Shown piece by piece: positions 7,950-20,733 of a DNA stretch of 64,000 nt. The notes beneath the pieces are model-generated. The model was given only the letters and a program-made list of their open reading frames with translations, was not told where the DNA came from and ran no database searches. Numbering within the stretch: position 1 is the first letter of the stretch; every line of letters starts with the position of its first letter. This DNA comes from Streptomyces longhuiensis (GTDB lineage Bacteria; Actinomycetota; Actinomycetes; Streptomycetales; Streptomycetaceae): positions 8,758,001-8,822,000 of the forward strand of contig NZ_CP085173.1 of the NCBI RefSeq assembly GCF_020616555.1, given 5' to 3'. Both the position numbers and the translations under genes were made by a program.

Positions 7950-8804
7950 ATGAACACCACCCGGCTCCCCGCGCGCCGCCCGTCCCGCGCCCGTAACCCG
8001 TACCTCGCCGCACTCGGCACCCTCCGGGGCCGCCTCGGCATCGCGCTCGTCGCCGTGGTCGTCCTCGCCGGACTGCTCGCACCCCTCCTGACCGGCCACG
8101 GCCCGACCGACCAGAGCGCCGACGGGCTCCGGCCGTTCGGCGCCCCCGGTCATCCGCTCGGCACCGACGACCTCGGTCGTGACCTGCTCAGCCGTGTCCT
8201 CTACGGCATCCGCGCCGACCTGGGCATCATCGCCGTCGCCGTGCCGCTCGGCGCCCTCGCGGGCTGTGTCCTCGCCCTGCTCGCCGCCGCGCACCCGGTC
8301 GCCGACACCGTCGTCCAGCGCGCCTTCGACCTGGTCCTCGCCTTCCCCGGACTGATCCTCGCCCTCGCGGTCACCGCCATCCTCGGCCCGGGACGGCTTC
8401 CCGTCGTCCTGGTGATCGCGCTCGCCGAGATCCCCGTGTTCGGACGGCTGCTGCGTGGCGGGATCCTCGTCCAGAGAGAGCGCGAGTACGTGGTCGCCGC
8501 GCGGGTCGGCGGCACTTCACGCACCCGTGTCCTCGTCCGCCACATCCTGCCCAACGCCACCGACCCGCTCGTCGTTCAGATCGCCGTGTCGCTCACGGTC
8601 GCCGTCTTCATCGAAGGCGCCATGAGCTTTCTCGGCGTGGGCGTACGACCTCCGGAACCCACTCTCGGCGGCGTCCTCAGCCAGTCGGTGCCCTACCTCG
8701 CACAGGCCCCCCACTTCGCGGCAGGCCCTCTGATCACCGTGACCGCTCTCGTCCTCGGCCTCTCCCTGATCGCCGAGGCACTCAACCGGGAGATACGCCG
8801 ATGA
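7950..8804 (+). CDS. ABC transporter permease, DppC/OppC type
   Basis: The 284-residue protein matches DppC. It has one N-terminal membrane segment, the HPLGTDDLGRDLLSRVLYG motif that is diagnostic of this family, and a BPD_transp_1 domain with the EAA loop YVVAARVGGTSRTRVLVRHILPN. GGGAGTG lies upstream of the ATG at 7950. A GTG at 7941 would overlap the previous stop as GTGA and is the alternative start. It pairs with the DppB-type permease. Confidence 0.92.
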   Translation: MNTTRLPARRPSRARNPYLAALGTLRGRLGIALVAVVVLAGLLAPLLTGHGPTDQSADGLRPFGAPGHPLGTDDLGRDLLSRVLYGIRADLGIIAVAVPLGALAGCVLALLAAAHPVADTVVQRAFDLVLAFPGLILALAVTAILGPGRLPVVLVIALAEIPVFGRLLRGGILVQREREYVVAARVGGTSRTRVLVRHILPNATDPLVVQIAVSLTVAVFIEGAMSFLGVGVRPPEPTLGGVLSQSVPYLAQAPHFAAGPLITVTALVLGLSLIAEALNREIRR

Positions 8805-10633
8805 CGACGACCGATCTGCTCGAAGTCCGGGACCTCGGCGTCGAGTTCACCGGACCCGACGGAGACCCGCTGCGGGCGGTCCACGATGTCACCTTCACCC
8901 TGCGCCGGGGCGAGACCCTCGCCGTCGTCGGTGAGTCCGGATCCGGCAAGTCCACCACCGCGCTCGCCCTGACCCGGATGCTGCCCGGCACCGGACGCGT
9001 CACGGGCGGGACCGTACGCCTCGACGGCCGGGACCTCGCGTCGGCCGGGCCCGACGAGCTGCGTGCCGTACGCGGCGCACGGATCGGCATGATCTTCCAG
9101 GACCCGATGACGGCCCTCAATCCGGTGCTCACGGCGGGGCAGCACCTTGACGAGGTGCTGCGCGCCCACGGAGCGGGCGACCGAAAGGCCCGCCGTGCCC
9201 GCGCGGGCGAACTCCTCGACCTGGTCGGCATCCCCGAGCCGGGCCGCCGGTTCGACGACCACCCGCACCAGTTCTCCGGCGGCCAGCGCCAGCGCATCCT
9301 CATCGCGATGGCCCTGGCCAACGAGCCCGACGTCCTCATCGCCGACGAGCCGACCACCGCCCTCGACGCCACCGTCCAGGACCAGATCCTCACCCTCCTC
9401 GCCAAGCTCAACGAGGAGACCGGAACGGCACTCGTCCTGATCACGCACAACATGGGTGTGGTCGCCCGCGCCTGTGAACGCGTCCTGGTGATGTACGGCG
9501 GCACCGTCGTCGAGGACGGGCCGACCGCCGAGGTACTCACCCGGCCACGGCACCCGTACACCGCGGGCCTCCTCGCCGCGGTGCCCCGGCTCTCGGCTCC
9601 GTCCGGCACCCGGCTCACGGGAATCCCCGGCAGCACGCCCGACCTGACACTCCTCGGTGCCGGGTGCGCCTTCGCCGACAGGTGCGCCCTGGCCGAGGAC
9701 CGCTGCGGCGTCAGCGCACCCCCTCTGACCGAGGCGGCGGCAGGGGGACGCGTGGCGTGCTGGCCCGCCGCGGAGGGCTCGCGGCCGCTGCCGGGGCCCG
9801 CCCGGCCCGCGCGCATCGAACGGCCCGCTCCCGGGGCGGTGGTCCTCGAAGCCGAGAACATCACCAAGGTCTACCGGGGGCGCGGCGCCGGCGCAGGCAC
9901 CCGCCGCTTCACCGCGCTCGACGGGGTCTCGCTCACCCTCGCCGAGGGAGAGACACTCGGCATCGTCGGAGAGTCCGGCTCGGGGAAGTCCACGCTCGCC
10001 CGCGTCCTCGCGCACGCCCATCCGGCGGACGGCGGAACGCTGCGGCTGCGCGGCGGCGACGTCACCCATCCCGCGCGCAAGGCCCTGCACGCGGTGCGCC
10101 GCGAGGTACAGATGGTCTTCCAGGACCCGTACGCGTCCCTCAACCCCCGTATGACGGTGGGGGAGATCATCGCCGAGCCGCTCGTCGCGTTCGGCCTCGG
10201 CGACCGCGACCGGCGCCGGGACCGCGTCGCGGACCTGCTGCGCCAGGTCGGACTCGACCCCTCCGTCGCCGACCGCCACCCGCGGTCGTTCGCCGGAGGC
10301 CAGCGCCAACGCATCGGTATCGCACGGGCGTTGGCACCCGGGCCGTCCGTCCTCATCTGTGACGAGCCCGTCTCCGCACTCGATGTCTCGGTGCAGGCCC
10401 AGATCGTCAACCTGCTCTCGGACCTCCAGCGTGACCTCGGCCTCGCACTCGTCTTCATCGCCCACGACCTGGCGGTGGTCCGACAGGTCAGCCACCGGAT
10501 CGCCGTGATGCACGAGGGCCGCATCGTCGAGAGCGGCAGCGCGGACGAGGTCTGCGAACGGCCCCGTGACCCGTACACCCGCTCCCTGCTCGCGGCAGCA
10601 CCACATCCCGTACCCGTGGGCGCGCCCGTATGA
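8801..10633 (+). CDS. Fused double ABC ATPase, DppD-DppF type
   Basis: The 610-residue protein carries two complete ATPase modules. Each has a Walker A (GESGSGKST), a signature (FSGGQRQRI in the first, FAGGQRQRI in the second) and a Walker B ending DEP. The first module ends in the oligopeptide-transporter C-terminal domain containing Cys residues (GAGCAFADRCALAEDRC), which in the family can bind an iron-sulfur cluster. The ATG overlaps the preceding stop as ATGA. This single protein replaces the separate D and F subunits and would energise the importer encoded just upstream. Confidence 0.94.
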   Translation: MTTTDLLEVRDLGVEFTGPDGDPLRAVHDVTFTLRRGETLAVVGESGSGKSTTALALTRMLPGTGRVTGGTVRLDGRDLASAGPDELRAVRGARIGMIFQDPMTALNPVLTAGQHLDEVLRAHGAGDRKARRARAGELLDLVGIPEPGRRFDDHPHQFSGGQRQRILIAMALANEPDVLIADEPTTALDATVQDQILTLLAKLNEETGTALVLITHNMGVVARACERVLVMYGGTVVEDGPTAEVLTRPRHPYTAGLLAAVPRLSAPSGTRLTGIPGSTPDLTLLGAGCAFADRCALAEDRCGVSAPPLTEAAAGGRVACWPAAEGSRPLPGPARPARIERPAPGAVVLEAENITKVYRGRGAGAGTRRFTALDGVSLTLAEGETLGIVGESGSGKSTLARVLAHAHPADGGTLRLRGGDVTHPARKALHAVRREVQMVFQDPYASLNPRMTVGEIIAEPLVAFGLGDRDRRRDRVADLLRQVGLDPSVADRHPRSFAGGQRQRIGIARALAPGPSVLICDEPVSALDVSVQAQIVNLLSDLQRDLGLALVFIAHDLAVVRQVSHRIAVMHEGRIVESGSADEVCERPRDPYTRSLLAAAPHPVPVGAPV

Positions 10634-10686
10634 CTGCCCACCCCGCAACGACCTGACCGACCGACCACCCGGCCCACGGAGACATC

Positions 10687-12996
10687 ATGAGCACCCGCCG
10701 CGACCCCTACGACGGCTTCCCCGGACGTGTCGGGCGCACCTTCGCCGACTCGGAGCCCGCCTGGCCACCGCGCCGCACCGCGCCGGACCGGGCCCCGAAC
10801 ATCGTCGTCGTACTCGTCGACGACATGGGCTACAGCGACATCGGCCCCTTCGGATCCGAGATCGCCACCCCGGTTCTCGACGAGCTGGCGGCACAGGGCG
10901 TGCGGCTGACCAACTACCACACGATGCCGCTGTGTTCGCCCGCCCGGGCCGCCCTGCTCACGGGTCTCAACCCGCACCGCGTGGGCTACGCGATGGTCGC
11001 CAACTCCGACCCGGGGTTTCCCGGATACGGCATGGAGATCGCCGACGACATCCCCACCCTCGCCGAACTGCTGCATGACTCCGGCTACGCGACGTACGCC
11101 GTCGGGAAGTGGCACCTGGTCCGCGACTCGGCGTCCAACGCCGCCGACCACCGCGGGAACTGGCCGCTCCAGAAGGGCTTCGACCGGTACTACGGCGTCC
11201 TCGAAGGGCTCACCAGCCTCTTCCACCCGCATCAACTGGTGCGCGACAACAGCCCTCTCGACATCGACGAGCTGCCCGAGGGCTACTACTACACCGACGA
11301 CATCACCGACGAGGCCATTTCCATGGTGAAGTCGCTGCGGGCCCACGACCCGGACAAGCCGTTCTTCCTCTACCTCGCGCACAACGCGGTCCACGGCCCG
11401 CTCCAGGCCAAGGAGGAGGACATCGCCCGCCATCGCGGGCACTACGACGACGGCTGGGACGCGCTGCGCGACCGGCGCTTCGCCGCCCAGCTCGCAGCCG
11501 GCCTCTTCCCGCCCGGCACCGAACTGCCGCAGCGCAACAGCGAGGCCGGACTCGACGTGCCGGCATGGGACTCGCTCACCAAGGACCAACAGCGGCTGTA
11601 CGCCCGCTACATGGAGGTCTACGCGGCGATGGTCGACAACATCGACCAGAACCTCGGCCGCCTCACCGACACCCTCGACGCACTCGGCGAACTCGACAAC
11701 ACCATCATCGTGTTCACCTCGGACAACGGCGGCACCGGCGAGGGCGGACTCGAAGGCACCCGTTCCTACTTCAGCCGCTTCGTCCACCACCCCCAGCTCC
11801 CCTCCGACTGGACCCCGGACGTCGACCGCGACCCCGAACTCATCGGCGGTCCCCGCAGCCTCGTCCACTACCCACGCGGCTGGGGCATGGCCTCCAACAC
11901 CCCCTTCCGCCTCTACAAGGGACACACCTACGCGGGCGGTGTCCGCGTGCCCTTCGTGCTGTCCTGGCCCGAGGGGGTCCGGGACGGCCGGCTCACCCAG
12001 GGCGTGCGACCGCAGTACCAGTACGTCACCGACATCGCCCCCACCCTCCTCGAACTCGCCGGGATCGCCCGCCCGGACAGGCGCGCCGGGGTGCCGCTCC
12101 AGGAACTGGACGGCGTCAGCCTCACCCCCGTCCTGGCCGACCCCACTCATGCCTCCACGCACGCCGAGCAGTACTGCGAGATGACCGGCAACCGCAGCTA
12201 CTACCGCGACGGCCACAAACTCGTCACCCTGCACCGCCCCGGCGCGCCCTACGACGACTCCGAGTGGGCCCTCTACGACATCCGCGCAGATCCCACCGAG
12301 ATCCACGACCTCGCCGCCCGGCATCCGGAACTGGTGAAGGGGCTGTCGGCCGCGTGGGAGAGCGCGGCCTGGCGCAACGGCGTCTTCCCGCTGCCCGACG
12401 GAAGCGGCGCGCTCGCCCGCCGCAACCCCGCCGAGGAACGCCTCGCCCGTCCTCTCACCCTGCTGCCCGGTACCCCCGAACTCGAGCGCTACCGCTCCTC
12501 ACGGCTCATCTCGTTCCGGTCGTTCGACATCGAGGTCGCCGTGGACGCGCCGGGCGAGGGCGTCCTCGTCTCGCACGGGGACCAGGGCGGCGGCTACGTC
12601 CTCTACGCGGAGGACGGCCGGCTGCGCTTCGCCTACAACGAGTACGGCGTGCTCCACGAGACCGACGCGGGGCCGGTACCGGAGGGTCCGTACGAGGTCA
12701 CCGTCGCCGCGACCGCCGAGAAGGGCCTGCGCTGGCGGTTCTCGGTCGCCGTCGACGGTGTGGAGCGCGCCGCGCCGGACAGCGTGCACCAGCTCATCGG
12801 CATGGCGCCGTTCCAGGGCATCAGCGTCGGCGTCGACCGCAGGTCGCCGGTGTCCTGGCCGGTACACGAGCGGCACGGAAGCTTCCGCCACGCAGGGCGA
12901 CTCAGGTCCGTGACCTACCGCCCGGGAGCGCCCGCGCCGGATTCCCCGGCGGCCGTGGCCGCCGCCCTGCGTGAAGCGGCGGCGGCCTTCGAGTGA
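10687..12996 (+). CDS. Formylglycine-dependent sulfatase (type I, arylsulfatase family)
   Basis: The 769-residue enzyme hydrolyses a sulfate ester to alcohol and inorganic sulfate. Cys83 in LCSPARAALLTG is the residue converted to formylglycine, matching the Cys-type C-x-P-x-R signature. The metal-binding DD pair lies at 45-46 in VVLVDDMGYSD, and a second metal site is TSDNGG. The last 150 residues form an extra C-terminal domain, probably a beta-sandwich. No signal peptide is seen, so it probably acts in the cytoplasm on imported substrate. The gene follows the importer by 53 bases. The formylglycine-generating enzyme is not in the window. The true substrate (aryl, alkyl or sugar sulfate) is unknown. 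Confidence 0.93.
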   Translation: MSTRRDPYDGFPGRVGRTFADSEPAWPPRRTAPDRAPNIVVVLVDDMGYSDIGPFGSEIATPVLDELAAQGVRLTNYHTMPLCSPARAALLTGLNPHRVGYAMVANSDPGFPGYGMEIADDIPTLAELLHDSGYATYAVGKWHLVRDSASNAADHRGNWPLQKGFDRYYGVLEGLTSLFHPHQLVRDNSPLDIDELPEGYYYTDDITDEAISMVKSLRAHDPDKPFFLYLAHNAVHGPLQAKEEDIARHRGHYDDGWDALRDRRFAAQLAAGLFPPGTELPQRNSEAGLDVPAWDSLTKDQQRLYARYMEVYAAMVDNIDQNLGRLTDTLDALGELDNTIIVFTSDNGGTGEGGLEGTRSYFSRFVHHPQLPSDWTPDVDRDPELIGGPRSLVHYPRGWGMASNTPFRLYKGHTYAGGVRVPFVLSWPEGVRDGRLTQGVRPQYQYVTDIAPTLLELAGIARPDRRAGVPLQELDGVSLTPVLADPTHASTHAEQYCEMTGNRSYYRDGHKLVTLHRPGAPYDDSEWALYDIRADPTEIHDLAARHPELVKGLSAAWESAAWRNGVFPLPDGSGALARRNPAEERLARPLTLLPGTPELERYRSSRLISFRSFDIEVAVDAPGEGVLVSHGDQGGGYVLYAEDGRLRFAYNEYGVLHETDAGPVPEGPYEVTVAATAEKGLRWRFSVAVDGVERAAPDSVHQLIGMAPFQGISVGVDRRSPVSWPVHERHGSFRHAGRLRSVTYRPGAPAPDSPAAVAAALREAAAAFE

Positions 12997-13010
12997 CGTG
13001 TCGACGGTCC

Positions 13011-15275
13011 TCAGGCGGGACGCAGCCACACTGTCGCCAGTGGCGGCACGGTCAGACGGAGTGAGACGGGCCGGCCGTGGCTCGGCTCCGGGTCCGGCTT
13101 GAGGACACCGGAGTTGACGATGTCGCCGCCGCCGTACCGTGCCGCGTCCGTGTTGAGGACCTCGGACCAGCCGGGGACCGAGTCGGGCACGCCGAGCCGG
13201 TAGTTCTCGCGGACCGCCGGGGAGAAGTTGCACACGGCCAGCAGGGGAGTGCCGTCCGCCGCGAACCGCAGGAAGGCGAGGACGTTGTCGTCGGCCGCGT
13301 CCGCGGTGATCCACGAGAATCCCGCGGGCGTGGTGTCCCGTTCCCAGAGGGCGGGAGCGGCCGCGTACTCGCGGTTGAGGTCGCGCACCAGGTCGAGGAC
13401 TCCACGGTGGTCCGGCTCGGCGTCGTAGGCCGGGTCGAGGAGCCACCAGTCCGGGCCGTGCGCCTCCGACCACTCGGCCCCCTGCGCGAACTCCTGCCCC
13501 ATGAACAGGAGTTGCTTGCCGGGGTGGGCCCACATGAAGCCGAGGTACGCGCGGTGGTCGGCGCGCCGCTGCCACCAGTCGCCGGGCATCTTCGACACGA
13601 GGGCGCGCTTGCCGTGCACCACTTCGTCGTGCGAGAGGGGAAGGAGGTAGTTCTCGCTGTAGGCGTACACCATCGAGAACGTCAGCTCGTTGTGGTGGTA
13701 CTTGCGGTGCACGGGCTCGTGCACGATGTACGCCAGCGAGTCATGGCTCCAGCCCATGTTCCACTTCAGGCCGAAGCCGAGGCCGCCGAAACCGTGGGGG
13801 CCGATGTGGTGGGTCTGCCGCGTGACGCCGTCCCACGCGGTCGACTCCTCGGCGATGGTGACGACACCCGGGCAGCGCCGGTACACGGTGGCGTTCATCT
13901 CCTGGAGGAAGGCCACGGCGTCGAGGTTCTCGCGGCCGCCGTGCTCGTTCGGCGACCACTGGCCTTCCTCGCGCGAGTAGTCGAGGTAGAGCATGGAGGC
14001 CACGGCGTCGACCCGCAGGCCGTCGATGTGGAACTCCTCGCACCAGTACACGGCGTTGGCCACGAGGAAGTTGCGGACCTCCTTGCGGCCGTAGTCGAAC
14101 TCGAGAGTGCCCCAGTCCGGGTGCTCGGCGCGGCGTGGGTCCTGCGGCTCGTACAGGGCGGTGCCGTCGAAGCCGGCCAGCGCCCAGTCGTCCTTCGGGA
14201 AGTGGGCCGGCACCCAGTCCATGATCACGCCGATCCCCGCCTGGTGCAGGGTGTCGACGAGGTGGCGGAAGTCGTCGGGGGAGCCCATGCGGGACGTAGG
14301 GGCGTAGAAGCCGGTGACCTGGTAGCCCCACGACCCGCCGAAGGGATGCTCGGCCACCGGCATGAACTCGACGTGGGTGAAGCCCAGATCGCTCACATAG
14401 GCGGCGAGCTGGTCGGCGAGCTCGCGGTAGTCCAGTCCCGGCCGCCACGACGGCAGATGCACCTCGTACACCGAGAAGGGCGCCTCGTGCACCGGACGCT
14501 TCCCGCGCCGCTTCATCCACGCCGCGTCCCCCCACGTGTGGGACGACGCCGTCACGACGGACGCGGTGGCGGGCGGCACCTCGGTGCGCCGGGCCAGGGG
14601 GTCCGCGCGCACGGTGTGCGAACCGTCGGGGCGGGTGATGTCGAACTTGTACAGCGTTCCCTCGCCGATGCCTGGCAGGAACAGCTCCCACACGCCCGAC
14701 GAACCGAGCGACCGCATAGGGAACGCGGTGCCGTCCCACGCGCAGAAGTCACCGCAGACGCGCACGCCCCGGGCGTTCGGCGCCCACACCGTGAACCGGG
14801 TGCCCGCGACGCCTTCGTGCGTCATCGGCTGGGCGCCGAGAGCGGTCCACAGCTCCTCGTGCCGGCCCTCGCCGATCAGATGCAGGTCGAACTCCCCGAG
14901 CGCGGGCAGGAAGCGATAGGGGTCATCGACTTCCCTCTCGTCCCCGTCGTACGTCACGAGCAGCGTGTACGCGGGAATCGCGTCGAGCGGCAGCACCGCG
15001 GTGAACAGACCGTCACCCTCGTCGCGCAGCTCCACGCGCCGGCCCTCGACCGACACGGCGACGGCCTGGGCGTACGGCCGCAGCACACGGAACGCGACAC
15101 CGCCGTCCACCGGGTGCGCGCCCAGCAGGGCGTGCGGGTCGTGATGCTCACCCCACAGGAGACGTCCGCGGTCCGACCCGTCCAGCTCGGGGGCGGGCAG
15201 GACGGTGAGGCGACCGGGGCCGGACTTGCCGGTCGGGCCGGCAGTCTTGGAGGCGGAGGTCTTGCGAGCTGCCAC
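13011..15275 (-). CDS. glgB: 1,4-alpha-glucan branching enzyme
   Basis: The 754-residue enzyme makes alpha-1,6 branches in glycogen-like glucan. Two N-terminal CBM48-type domains occupy about the first 230 residues ([19 protein letters not shown] and [20 protein letters not shown]). A GH13 barrel follows with the nucleophile in [16 protein letters not shown], the acid Glu in [11 protein letters not shown], and [12 protein letters not shown]. The GTG at 15275 is preceded by GAGGAGA and is chosen over upstream codons. It is the last gene of the glgE-treS-mak-glgB operon, so it would branch the linear glucan made by GlgE. Confidence 0.96.
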   Translation of the reverse strand: MAARKTSASKTAGPTGKSGPGRLTVLPAPELDGSDRGRLLWGEHHDPHALLGAHPVDGGVAFRVLRPYAQAVAVSVEGRRVELRDEGDGLFTAVLPLDAIPAYTLLVTYDGDEREVDDPYRFLPALGEFDLHLIGEGRHEELWTALGAQPMTHEGVAGTRFTVWAPNARGVRVCGDFCAWDGTAFPMRSLGSSGVWELFLPGIGEGTLYKFDITRPDGSHTVRADPLARRTEVPPATASVVTASSHTWGDAAWMKRRGKRPVHEAPFSVYEVHLPSWRPGLDYRELADQLAAYVSDLGFTHVEFMPVAEHPFGGSWGYQVTGFYAPTSRMGSPDDFRHLVDTLHQAGIGVIMDWVPAHFPKDDWALAGFDGTALYEPQDPRRAEHPDWGTLEFDYGRKEVRNFLVANAVYWCEEFHIDGLRVDAVASMLYLDYSREEGQWSPNEHGGRENLDAVAFLQEMNATVYRRCPGVVTIAEESTAWDGVTRQTHHIGPHGFGGLGFGLKWNMGWSHDSLAYIVHEPVHRKYHHNELTFSMVYAYSENYLLPLSHDEVVHGKRALVSKMPGDWWQRRADHRAYLGFMWAHPGKQLLFMGQEFAQGAEWSEAHGPDWWLLDPAYDAEPDHRGVLDLVRDLNREYAAAPALWERDTTPAGFSWITADAADDNVLAFLRFAADGTPLLAVCNFSPAVRENYRLGVPDSVPGWSEVLNTDAARYGGGDIVNSGVLKPDPEPSHGRPVSLRLTVPPLATVWLRPA

Positions 15276-15339
15276 GGTGTTGTCTCCTCGGGCGGGATGG
15301 GGGTTCGGCAGGCGGACGGCGGGGTTGCCGCCGCCTGGT

Positions 15340-16710
15340 TCAACGGGGTTCGGCGAGGCGGCTGATCGCCGCCATCGGTACGGGCAGCCAGTCGGGCCGG
15401 TGCCGTGCCTCGTACAGGACTTCGTAAAGGGCCCGGTCCGTCTCGTAGGCGCGGAGCAGGTCGGGTTCCTCGCGCGGGTCCGACTTCGACTCGGCCGCGT
15501 AGCCGGCGCAGTAGGCGTCCCGGCAGCGCAGCGACCACTCCGGCCGCCAGGGCAGACGGGTGCGGGCCGCGTAGTCGAAGGAGCGGAGCATGCCCGCGAC
15601 ATCGCGTACGGGGGACTGCGCATGGCGGCGTTCGGCGAGCGGGCGGGCCGGCTCGCCCTCGAAGTCGATGACGAACCACTGCTGCCCCGACCACAGCACC
15701 TGCCCCAGATGGAGGTCGCCGTGGATGCGCTGCGCGGGCCGCGCCGAGTCGACGAGCGCGAACGCGTCGAACGCGGCCCGCAGCCCCGGCGCGTGCGGGA
15801 GCAGCGCGGGCACGGAACGGGCCGTGGACTCGAGGCGCTCGGTCATCGCGGCGGCGAGGCGCCGGTTGCGGTGGGGCTCAGGCGCGTCGACGGGGAAGGC
15901 CGCCGTCAGCGCGAGATGGACCTCGGCGGTCGCCCGCCCCAGTTCGTACGCCTCGTCGGTGAAGTCCCTGCCGGAGGAGAGCGACCGGAGCGCGAGGGTC
16001 CAGCCGTCGTCCGCGTCGGGCAGGAACGGCTGGAGGACGCCGAGTGTCGCCTGCTGGGGCTGCGACGTACGGAACCAGGCGACGGGTCCCGGCACACGGG
16101 TGCAGCCCTGCCGGGCGAGCGCCTGCGGTACCTCGAGATCCGGGTTGACGCCGGCCTGGACGCGTCGGAAGACCTTCAGGATGTACGAATCGCCGTACAC
16201 CAGTGACGTGTTGGACTGCTCGGCGTCGATGACGCGCGGCGTGAGCCCCGCGGGTACGGTGACCTGCGGGTCGCGTTCGAAGCGCAGAGGGCCCGCCGCA
16301 CCCGGGTGGCGCAGCCGCTCGAGGAGCAGCCCCGCCGAGCGGGGCTCCTGGAGGGCGTCGTACACCATGAGGCCGGTCAGCGGGCCCTCGGTCGCGCGGC
16401 CGATGAAGGCGGGCGCGAGAGAGGGCGGCAGCATCTCCCGTACGCCGAGCAGGAGTTGGTAGAGATTGTCGGCCGGGGGCGTGCCCGAGCCGGAGCGGGT
16501 CACCTGCTCGGCGTGTTCGGCGCGCACCAGCAGGTGCAGGCAGCCCGGGTGCAGCTCGGTCATCGAGGCCAGGGTCAGCCCGGTGACCGGCCGGCCCTTT
16601 CCCGCGAACCAGCGCTGCCGGGGCAGCCATTCGTGGAGCAGACCGGCGAGTGAGTTCAGCAGCAGAGAGGGGCTGACGCCGGTCGGACTCTGCAGTGCGG
16701 CCTTGGGCAT
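15340..16710 (-). CDS. mak: Maltokinase
   Basis: The 456-residue enzyme phosphorylates maltose with ATP to maltose-1-phosphate, the donor used by GlgE. It has the aminoglycoside-phosphotransferase fold, with the catalytic loop [11 protein letters not shown] and the metal-binding VIDFEGEP followed by the invariant ARPLAERR segment typical of maltokinases. The N-terminal [11 protein letters not shown] block is also diagnostic. AAAGGAG precedes the ATG. In many actinobacteria this protein is fused or adjacent to TreS, and here it follows treS by 55 bases. Confidence 0.94.
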   Translation of the reverse strand: MPKAALQSPTGVSPSLLLNSLAGLLHEWLPRQRWFAGKGRPVTGLTLASMTELHPGCLHLLVRAEHAEQVTRSGSGTPPADNLYQLLLGVREMLPPSLAPAFIGRATEGPLTGLMVYDALQEPRSAGLLLERLRHPGAAGPLRFERDPQVTVPAGLTPRVIDAEQSNTSLVYGDSYILKVFRRVQAGVNPDLEVPQALARQGCTRVPGPVAWFRTSQPQQATLGVLQPFLPDADDGWTLALRSLSSGRDFTDEAYELGRATAEVHLALTAAFPVDAPEPHRNRRLAAAMTERLESTARSVPALLPHAPGLRAAFDAFALVDSARPAQRIHGDLHLGQVLWSGQQWFVIDFEGEPARPLAERRHAQSPVRDVAGMLRSFDYAARTRLPWRPEWSLRCRDAYCAGYAAESKSDPREEPDLLRAYETDRALYEVLYEARHRPDWLPVPMAAISRLAEPR

Positions 16711-16765
16711 GGCGACGACTCCTTTCGAGGGCGGACAGACGGTCCCAGGGGTGTGGGGCCGCCGG

Positions 16766-18474
<1,709 letters not shown>

Positions 18475-18478
<4 letters not shown>

Positions 18479-20484
18479 GTGGTGGGTGACCCTCCGGTGG
18501 GCGGTGAGGACGGTCGCAGGACGGTGAGGATGTGCGCGGGCGCGCGGCCCGGCTCGAGGCGCACATAGTTCGTCCTGCCCCATTGGTATGTCTCGCCGGT
18601 CAGCTCGTCGCGGACCGGCACGCTCGCGTGCGCGTCGAGCCCGAGCTGAGGCATGTCCAGGGAGACTGTCGCCTCCTGGGTGTGGTGGGGGTCGAGATTG
18701 ACGACCACCACGACCGTGTCGGAGCCCGAGCGCTTGCTGTACGCGATCAGCGCGTCGTTGTCGGTGTGGTGGAAGTGGAGATTCCTGAGCAGGCGCAGGG
18801 CGCCGTGGTTCCGCCTGACGCGGTTCAGAGTGGTGATGAGCGGAGCGATGGAACGCCCCGCCCGCTCGGCCGACTCCCAGTCACGCGGCCGCAGTTCGTA
18901 CTTCTCCGAGTGCAGATACTCCTCGCTGCCCTCGCGGACCGGTGTGTTCTCGCACAGCTCGTACCCGGCGTACATCCCCCAGGCCGGGGAGAGCGTGGCC
19001 GCGAGCACGGCACGCACCTCGAAGGCGCGGCGGCCGCCGTTGCGGAGGTAGCCGGGCAGGATGTCGGGCGTGTTCACGAACAGGTTGGGACGCATGTAGG
19101 CGGCCGTGTCCCGGGAGAGTTCCGTGAGGTACTCGGTGAGCTCCTGCTTCGTGTCGCGCCACGTGAAGTACGTGTACGACTGCTGGAAACCGGCCTTGGC
19201 GAGCGCCCGCATGATGGGGGGCCGGGTGAAGGCCTCGGCGAGGAACACCACGTCCGGGTCGCTGCGGTTGATGTCGGAGATCACCCGCTCCCAGAACACG
19301 ACGGGCTTGGTGTGCGGGTTGTCGACGCGGAAGACGCGGACTCCGTGACGCATCCAGAAGCGCAGGATCCGGGTCGTCTCCTCGATCAGCCCCAGCATGT
19401 CCTGGTCGAAGGCGATCGGGTAGATGTCCTGGTACTTCTTCGGCGGGTTCTCCGCGTACGCGATCGTGCCGTCCGGCCGGTGCTGGAACCACTCCGGGTG
19501 CTTCTCCACCCACGGGTGGTCGGGCGAACACTGGAGCGCGAAGTCCAGCGCGATCTCCAGATCGAGTTCAGCGGCCCGGCGCACGAAGGCGTCGAAGTCT
19601 TCGATGGTGCCGAGGTCGGGGTGGACCGCGTCGTGACCGCCCTCGGGCGAGCCGACCGCCCACGGCACTCCGACATCCCACCGGTCGGCCGACAGAGTGT
19701 TGTCCGGCCCCTTGCGGAAGGTGGTGCCGATGGGGTGGATCGGCGGCAGGTAGACCACGTCGAAGCCCATGGCGGCGACGGCGGGCAGGCGCTCGGCCGC
19801 CGTGCGGAAGGTGCCGCTCACCGGCCGATCCCCGTCGCGGACCACGGCGCCCTCGGAGCGCGGGAACATCTCGTACCAGGCTCCGTACAGCGCCCGTTCA
19901 CGCTCCACGAGCAGGGGCATGGGCGCCGAGCGCGAGACGTGTTCGCGCAGCGGGTGCTCCGCCAGGGCGGTGGTCACGTCCGGCGCGAGGGCCGCGGCGT
20001 GCCGGGCGGCGGGCGGCATGCTCTCGTCGCGGAGCGCGTCCACGGCCGCGAGGACCGCGTCCCGCCCGGCCTGTTCCGGGACGCCGGCGGCGGCCCGCTC
20101 GTACAGCGCGGCGCCCTCCTCCAGGATCACCTCCGTGTCGATCCCGGCCGGGACCTTGATGCCGGCGGACCGGCGCCACGAGGACACGGGATCGCTCCAC
20201 GCCTCCACCGTGTACGTCCAGTTGCCCACGTCCGTCGGGGTGACGTCGGCGCCCCAGCGATCGCTGCCCGGGGACAGTTCGCGCATGGGGATCCACGGGC
20301 CCGGCCGGCCGTCGGGGCCACGCAGCACGACATTGGCGGCGACCGCGGCATGGCCCTCGCCGAAGAGCGTGGCGGAGACCTCGAACGTCTCGCCCGGGAC
20401 CGCCTTCGCCGGACGCCTGCCGCAGTCGACGGCCGGGAGTACGTCCACGATCGGGACGCGGCCCGTCACCGTGCCTGGGTTCAT
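18475..20484 (-). CDS. glgE: Alpha-1,4-glucan:maltose-1-phosphate maltosyltransferase
   Basis: The 669-residue GH13_3 enzyme transfers maltosyl units from maltose-1-phosphate to linear alpha-glucan. The DUF3416 N-terminal domain ([14 protein letters not shown]) is followed by the barrel, with the nucleophile in [18 protein letters not shown] and the general acid in [12 protein letters not shown]. The ATG at 20484 is preceded by GGAGG eight bases away; a GTG at 20493 in the same frame lies inside that site and is rejected. It is the first gene of the four-gene glucan operon. In Streptomyces such isoforms serve storage glucan in development. No clear promoter was identified in the 249 bases upstream. 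Confidence 0.96.
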
Positions 20485-20733
20485 CGATTGCACCTCCGCC
20501 GTGCTCGGGGCAGGCCCGTTCCAGGTGGGGGCCCGCCGGGTTCACATGCGCCACGGGACGCGCCGTCACTCGCACACCGGTTGGCCCGGCGCGCGGCCGG
20601 GCACAGCAGGCTGTCATCGACGGGCTGCGTCCTCCGGCGACACGCTACGGGAGCCGACCGGGCTCGGCCTGTCAGGAAATGTCCCGATTCAGGCGTGTCG
20701 GCCGGCGTCCCGCTTCTGCTGGGCGGTCCGGCC

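Noticed and set aside
9871..12324. 817-codon frame on the minus strand opposite the ATPase and sulfatase genes
   Set aside because: It is antisense to two motif-rich genes and has biased composition only.
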